The position numbers were made by a program, and so were the translations under genes. This document shows positions 58,003 through 64,000 of a stretch of DNA of 64,000 nucleotides, piece after piece. Location: positions 41,110,520 through 41,174,519 of the forward strand of contig CM070625.1 of NCBI GenBank assembly GCA_036346255.1. Direction: 5' to 3'. The notes beneath the pieces were generated by a model, which was given only the letters and a program-made list of their open reading frames with translations, was not told the origin of the DNA and did not search any database. Every line of letters starts with the position of its first letter. The stretch's first letter is position 1. This stretch comes from Ampelocalamus luodianensis (lineage: Eukaryota > Streptophyta > Magnoliopsida > Poales > Poaceae).

Positions 58003-61000
58003 TGTGAGGACCCAGCTTATTTGGTTTGTAATGCTTAACCAACCACCGGTCCTAGCATCACAAATCAAATACATCGATCCTCGAGATATGTATACTTCCC
58101 GAGCGATATACACACCGATACAAAATTAGACATCAACTCCATTCCACACATAGAGTCCAAACACCACACTTCCAAACGGAAGATAAACAAATAGCAAAGA
58201 TATTACGGACAATGGCCGATCGCCACAAGATACACAAATAACAAGAACGACAAATGAAGCAAAAGTGCCATAAGATGGCTATAAACAAAGCCAATCGTGC
58301 CTTCAACCCACAAGGCATCGTGGGACCGCCAAGACTAGTCGTCACCCACGGCGACGGCGGCACTGACTCACGTAGTGAGGACCACGAGGCTCACCTTCTT
58401 CCTCTGCAACAAAAACATTAAGCAAAGCACACAGTACAAAGATTGTCTTTGTACCCGCAAGACAGACGTGTGAACTAGCGCACTGTTCATATGCTACATG
58501 CGGGCTTGTTTAGTGGAGGCCATATGTTTTATTTGCACAAAGCCAATTTTTGTTTGCAATAAGGTAATACTGATTTAAAGGCAAGTTTGCAATTCATTTT
58601 TAAGATTGAAATACGATGACGGATATTAATAACAAAAGCGAAAGATAAACAACCTAGAAGTGACTATCCCAATAGTCACCCCAACAATAACACGAATCCC
58701 GATTCGTACCACCCATCAAGTTTTAATTTAAATGTTGTAGTCTAGTTCTTACGGGCGTATCAGCGTGTCCATAACCTAGGGCGAGGCTATTCGAATAGTT
58801 TTAACCTGCAGGTGTACCAATGTACCCACACTTGGACCGCTTTAAGCCAAAACACACTTCCAAGGTATCTTTGTACGGCTAAGTCCTCGAGACTGTTTCC
58901 AATATTGTGTATCAACCCGAGCGCTCGTATGGATAGAAACCCATACGCTTACATGGTAAAGCCGAAAAGACAACTACCCACTCGGGATAAAGCTTTTGGA
59001 CAACTACCATGCTCCCACCTCCGTCCCTCCTGCGACCTCCTGCGACCGGAGCCAATACACGCCAAAGTACTAGGTCAAGAGAGGTCCCATATACTCTAGT
59101 GTGGTTAGCACGCAAAATGCTCGATCACGGTGGCGCAAGTAACTCGGTCCTTAATCGGCTTCGGGCACCTTTCGATCACACCCAACAGATCACACAGTCT
59201 TACCATTGTGCCCAAGTCTAAATCATTTTGTTTTCATTTTTAATTTTGTAATTAAACATAGCGAAATGCTAAAACATAAAGTTATAGTAAATTTTGTGTG
59301 ATCAAGGTTACTGACTAAAGTCGATAACCGCTTGATTCTCGATAGCTAAGCATGTCTAAGCAAGTTGACCGGATCTACTAAGTGATAAGAGATCATCCAA
59401 CGATCTCTAATCACGACAAATAACCTAGGCTCGGTAGTAGAGATCAATATTTTGCCTACAGGATATGCAACTACAGTTTAACTAATCAATTTAACACAAA
59501 TTAAGCAATGCATACATACAAATTGAAACAAAATATTAATCTTTAAAATACTAGGATTAAACATGATCAAACTGCTTGCTGGTTGCTTTGTTGCTCAAGT
59601 TGTTGGAGGATCGTCCTCGTGGTTGCCGCAAATATCGAAGCCTAACGATCGAACAAAGCAAATGAATAAGAAACGAATAACACCGGCAAAACTTCAAACA
59701 TCAAATACAAACACCAATATATACACCAAGGCTAGACTATCACAAAGAATGACAAATAATTGCTACAGAGACCCATCCACTCATTTGCTAGGTTAACCAC
59801 AAAATCAAACTTCTAACATGCTTTAACTTTGGACTGAGCTTTGATGGTGATTGTATGCACATCTATTATTTAATCATCAAGTTAACACATCAAAATCAGC
59901 TAGCTATACTGAAACCACTATTAACAGGTGAGAGCACAAAATCTACAAGAAGCTATTGAAAGCATAACTAGCCAAGTATCCAACTAAGAAATGCTAAACA
60001 AAAATCTTCTACCTAAGATAGGATGCTAAGGACGCTCAGCTATTCATACCCCTAAGCATCACACCTAGATTTTGCAAGGCTAACAAGTTTCAACATTTGG
60101 CCACTACCCAAATCTTATAACACTGACAACTCAAAAGTACAGAGGCAAATAAAATGAGCAGCTAACTATCCCTATGATCAAGCATGGCAAATGTGCTTAG
60201 AAACTTAAAGATACCAACTAAATGATTTCATGCTAACCACCACAACAAAAAGGAGGCATCAAGACTAACAAAACCTAATAACAAGCATGATACAAATTTT
60301 GATTCGACAATGATAAAAATGACAACAGAGTAAAGCTACAAGAAACTTGCACTAATATACTTTCAAACCTCAATTACAAACTTTGATCATGCATGAGAGT
60401 GAACTAAAGAACAATCATAAGCATGATTAGCGACTAACTAATTGGTTTTGAAGGAGTGGGCCCATCGTCGAGACGGACGAGAGGAGCACAACCGAAAAGA
60501 ACGGAGGATCTCGGGCGGCTCGGACTGGATTAAATCGCCGCCGGTGGAGCGCGGCGAGGTGGAAACCAAGGCCAAAATGGGTCGCCGGAGGATCACCAAA
60601 CCGTAGGTGGTCTCGAGGCGCGGAGATGCATCGCGGTGGCGCGCGCGAGCTTGGCGGCGGCGGTGGGGTGACAAGGTGCGGCGCACTAGAGAGGAAGACA
60701 ATGAAATTTAGCGTGCGCATGGGCATCGATGAGTTACGAGAACTCACCGGTGTGCTGGCGGCGACAGAGGCACCGGTGACCGGCGACGAGCCCACGGCGG
60801 CGCAAGGCGATTAACGGCGAGGAGGCACAGGGTGAGCGAGAGGACACGAGTGAGTGGAGAAGAAAGGTGGAGTCGGTGGTGCTCACTGAGCGAAGAATTG
60901 AGCCGGAGCTCACCGGAGAAGATGCGGCGATGGAAAAGGCGGTTTCGCCGGACTTGGAGAAGAAAGTCCACGCGCAGCTCCACGACGATGAATCCTGAAA

Positions 61001-62091
61001 TTCCTTGAGGGGTTTACTTCCACGGGATGCTAGGCACACCGTGACGCTTCTCAGCGATGGCCGAGCTCACCGGAGTGGTGAAATGCTCGAAGCGGCGCGG
61101 CGGCGCTACGGCTCTGAGCTCGATGGAGAAGAAAGGCAATGGAGACGCAGCGAGGTAGGAAAACCCTCGATGGCTTTTGTAGGAGCAAAGCGGAGGCGGC
61201 GAGGTGAGGCGGTGGCGGTGAAAAGACCGGTGAAGCTAGGTGGCGCGTGCATGCGTGGCGGCGGCGAGCCTTGCGCGGCGGTGCGTGCACTGAGCTGGCG
61301 GCGGCGGCGTGGCGGGATGACTGCAGTGGGTCCGCCTTGTCGTCGGCAGCAAGCAAAGCGCGCGAGCCCGAGTTAGACTCGATCAATATCGCGTACGACC
61401 GTTGGATCTAAAGCGGACGGTGAGATTAGTGTATGCGTTCGGACAGTCGGTTGCATGCGCGCCGACGTGGATTGTTCGATCTTCATCGGACGGTTACGAT
61501 CGATTGGACTTCATGCAGGTGCAGCTAGTTGACGCGACCAACCAAATGTGCGAGTCGGACTCGAGCTGAGTTGGGTTCGGGCCCGAGGAACGATATTTTA
61601 GAATTTGATTTAAAAGACAGAGAAGGTTTTGGGAATTTTAGAGGTAGCTCTAAGCTCCAAAAATTTCGAAATTTTTATGATAGCTACTAGAGACAGAGAA
61701 CAACATTGAATAAATTTTCCAGAACTTTCTATGCACTGAAAAGTTCTGCAGAAAATTCACAAGCATGCTGACCTAGGGTTTGACCAGGTTTTCAACTAGT
61801 TTGACTTGGTCATTTGAAATAGCAAACAAAATCTAAAAATTGTGAAATAATTCAGAGAGGTAGCTAGGATGATCAAGATGCTAGGAAAAATATTTGCAGA
61901 GGATGATCACAAGTTTGAAAGCCAAGAATTTGCTGACAACAATTTCCATTCACAAGAATTTAATTCTAGAAAATGGAAATTGCTAGGGAAAATTTGGAAA
62001 ACTTCCAAATGATTTGAAGAGACAACAAAAGTTTTTATTCCTCCTCAAAATTTTACATTTGAAATACAAACCCTAAGTTAGGGCTGTTACA
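58003..62091 (-). repeat. 5' LTR of chromovirus (4089 bp)
   Basis: Partner of 49162-53245 with the same gene-free structure. The GC-rich block is at about 60440-61570. This copy would drive transcription of the element. Confidence 0.92.
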
Positions 62092-62096
62092 TTACG

Positions 62097-63375
62097 CAAG
62101 GATGTTTCGTGCTCCGTCGGCCGTCGCAAGGCCTCATCTAGTTGTCTTGTGGCTTTGCCGCTCACACTTTGCCGCAATATGAGCCGAAGGCGACGAGTAA
62201 AAAATAGAAAGTAAAGTAGTGGTGATGGACGTTAGCTATTGACTAAACTGAGCTAACGACTAAAACTATTTGGCTAACTTGTTGTAGAGTAGGAAAATAA
62301 AATTAGGTCAGTGATTCATGCCCTAGTGAGGAAGAAGATAAAGTAGATTGGTTCGAACTTAGTAGGATTTTTGGACGTGCAGACAACAGGATAACCATTT
62401 GAAGGATTAAGTAATTGATGGACCTAAATGCTACTACATACTCAATGTTAGTCTATTTTTTAACAAATTGTTGGGGGGGTGGCCTAGAGCCCACCTTGGC
62501 TCTAACTAACCTCCGTCCTTGCCCCCACGATGTCCCGGACTTGTCTAGACTGCACACGGGATAAAAATTCCCACGTTCCAAATGTATACATATTACCTTA
62601 CTTTCTACTTTCTATTGAGCCTGTCTTTTCCGGTTCTTTTTCTTTTTTTCGATTACAAAGAAGACACACGCGCACACATATATGCGAGTATACCCCCTTA
62701 ACACACGTGTGGAAAGTCAGAGGCCAGAGATAAATCTATGACCTCGTAAAATTTTACTGAAGTTCATTCGTTGAGTAAAGGTAGACATCAGAATTTGAAC
62801 TTTAGTGGGTAAAATCGTACACATACAACTTCATCGTCTTAACAAAGGGTGATTCCCCCGGTTCTTTTATTTTAGATTCGGAGTGTGACTTAGATTTTCG
62901 TGCGACGTAGGAGTTCATGGTATGGTATCGAAAATTACTATCGAAAGGGACTACGCACTACGGTGGCCAGTGGAACACAGATCGACAATCTCCATTTGCA
63001 GTAGCAATTGCAGGGGATCTTGGTCCCCTTAGAACACTAATGCACTATACTATACCTCTACCTCGTGTGTATTGCTAGTTCAGACATTGTAGTTCAGCTG
63101 AGAACTTTCAAAACCCCTGTGAGGCTGTGACATCTCTATCCGCGAAATCGGATTATCGTGGTCGATATAGAGGGGATTCTCTCTCTCTCTCTTTCGCCTC
63201 TCTCTCCCAATGGCGTAGGAGCCCTCCAAATCTAATGCTCCGAACACTTGCGGAATGAATTTTTAGGTAAGTAGGCAGTGGCCTGCTTCGTCCGAAACCA
63301 TTGTGCAGATTAGTTAATTGGGACACTGACAGGTACGTGCGATTGACAGCAATTAGGCCTCATGTGCTTTGTAGT
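62097..63375. other. Intergenic region
   Basis: No credible coding sequence is present. Low-complexity features are a G7 run near 62473 and a (CT)n run at about 63179-63193. Two nearby segments (about 63133-63170) have short inverted similarity around CTCTATCCGC. The stretch ends at GTAGT, the presumed left TSD of the next LTR. Confidence 0.5.
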
Positions 63376-64000
63376 TGTTGGACCGAAAAGGCGACTAGAG
63401 GGGGGGTGAATAGGAGCACGATCTATTTTTCTCCCAAATTGAATTCAATACGAATCTCACTCTAATAGCTATGTAAGCTATGAAGATCAATCAATCAAGC
63501 ACAGCGAAAGACTTGTATTGAATCCAATCAAAACCCCGAAGCAAAATCTTCAGAAACTCAAAACACCAAGACCCGGGCGGTCTGACCTCTCACGGGGGCG
63601 GTCAGACCGGTCGGCCTAGCGGTCGGACAGATCCCAGCGGTCGGACCGCTCCTTGGCGATCGGACCTCTAGTTCAAAACGATGAACTCGGCCAAAAACCA
63701 AAACGCAAATTGATCTAACTTTTGATTCGTGCGTCCAAACTTCATGAAACTTGACACACACCTTCTCAAGGATGTCAGGAACCTATTCCAAGCAACGATC
63801 GTGAAGATCCTTGCCAAAGTTCAGACCTTTTTCCATTTGAGTGAAGGTGGTTCAAAAACCGAGTCAAACACAAAATCTGATCTAAAGACTTGCTCGTGGG
63901 TGATTGATGATCAAGATGATCCTAGATGGGTTCCCACATGATGCAGCAAGTTAAATCACAGCAAGAAACCAACCAAAAACTCGCGGATCAAAGAAAGACT
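63376..64000 (-). mobile_element. Sirevirus LTR, partial (runs off window)
   Basis: TGTTGGACCGAAAAGGCGAC and the following 600 bases match the LTRs at 31872 and 41601 with many substitutions. The CGGTC-GACCG palindrome cluster is kept at about 63575-63665. It diverges more from the other two than they do from each other, so it belongs to a separate insertion or subfamily. Its other end is outside the window. Confidence 0.88.

Larger units (their letters stand above)
49162..62091 (-). mobile_element. Full-length Ty3/gypsy chromovirus with 4.1-kb LTRs, TSD TTACG
   Basis: LTRs at 49162-53245 and 58003-62091 flank a 4.8-kb internal region. TTACG is duplicated at 49157-49161 and 62092-62096. The primer binding site next to the right LTR and polypurine tract next to the left LTR set minus orientation. 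Gag, protease, RT, RNase H, integrase and a chromodomain-like tail are all recognisable in the Ty3/gypsy order. The chromodomain and long LTRs suggest a Tekay/Del-type chromovirus. All ORFs except the RNase H/integrase part are broken by small indels. Confidence 0.93.

Overview
This window is nuclear DNA from a flowering plant, most likely a grass. It is dominated by long-LTR Ty3/gypsy elements, Ty1/copia elements that include a sirevirus, and a Zn-finger hAT transposon. Its only two host genes have introns and resemble grass-type proteins. An Oryza-like host is a guess from the element mix and I cannot prove it. Nothing points to a prokaryote: there are no operons, Shine-Dalgarno sites or CRISPR arrays.

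Layout. 1-3257 is the end of a gypsy-family LTR cut by the window edge, abutting a 5'-truncated Ty1/copia element (3258-7337, + strand, 3' LTR 6377-7337). 8065-8439 is a two-exon gene on the minus strand for cytochrome b-c1 complex subunit 10. 9562-15890 holds a decayed or mis-sequenced minus-strand gene for a TrhO/rhodanese-like chloroplast protein (STR8). One of its introns has expanded with an inverted-repeat DNA element (about 10195-11199), a solo LTR with CTTTT target-site duplication (TSD) (11240-12819) and a partial exon duplication. 17549-30035 is a hAT transposon with a perfect 8-bp TSD (ATTGTGAT). Its transposase ORF was split by a gag-only, long-LTR gypsy element (20322-29431, TSD CTGGG).

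30134-48846 is an old gypsy solo LTR (TSD TTCAG) interrupted by a rearranged minus-strand sirevirus (31872-45474). 49162-62091 is a full gypsy chromovirus on the minus strand with LTRs of about 4.1 kb and TSD TTACG. 62097-63375 is intergenic, and at 63376 another copy of the sirevirus LTR starts and runs off the window.

The host genes have ordinary roles: a small subunit of mitochondrial complex III, and a plastid sulfurtransferase/tRNA-hydroxylase-like protein. Everything else is the record of at least seven insertions, several precisely bounded by TSDs, nested up to two deep. The most interesting non-coding signal is a 22-bp imperfect palindrome (CCGTTGGAT-N4-ATCCAACGG) that recurs with constant spacing in LTRs of several families. 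Paired LTRs differ mainly by 1-5 bp indels in GC-rich stretches, so many of the frameshifts reported here may be sequence errors rather than true mutations.
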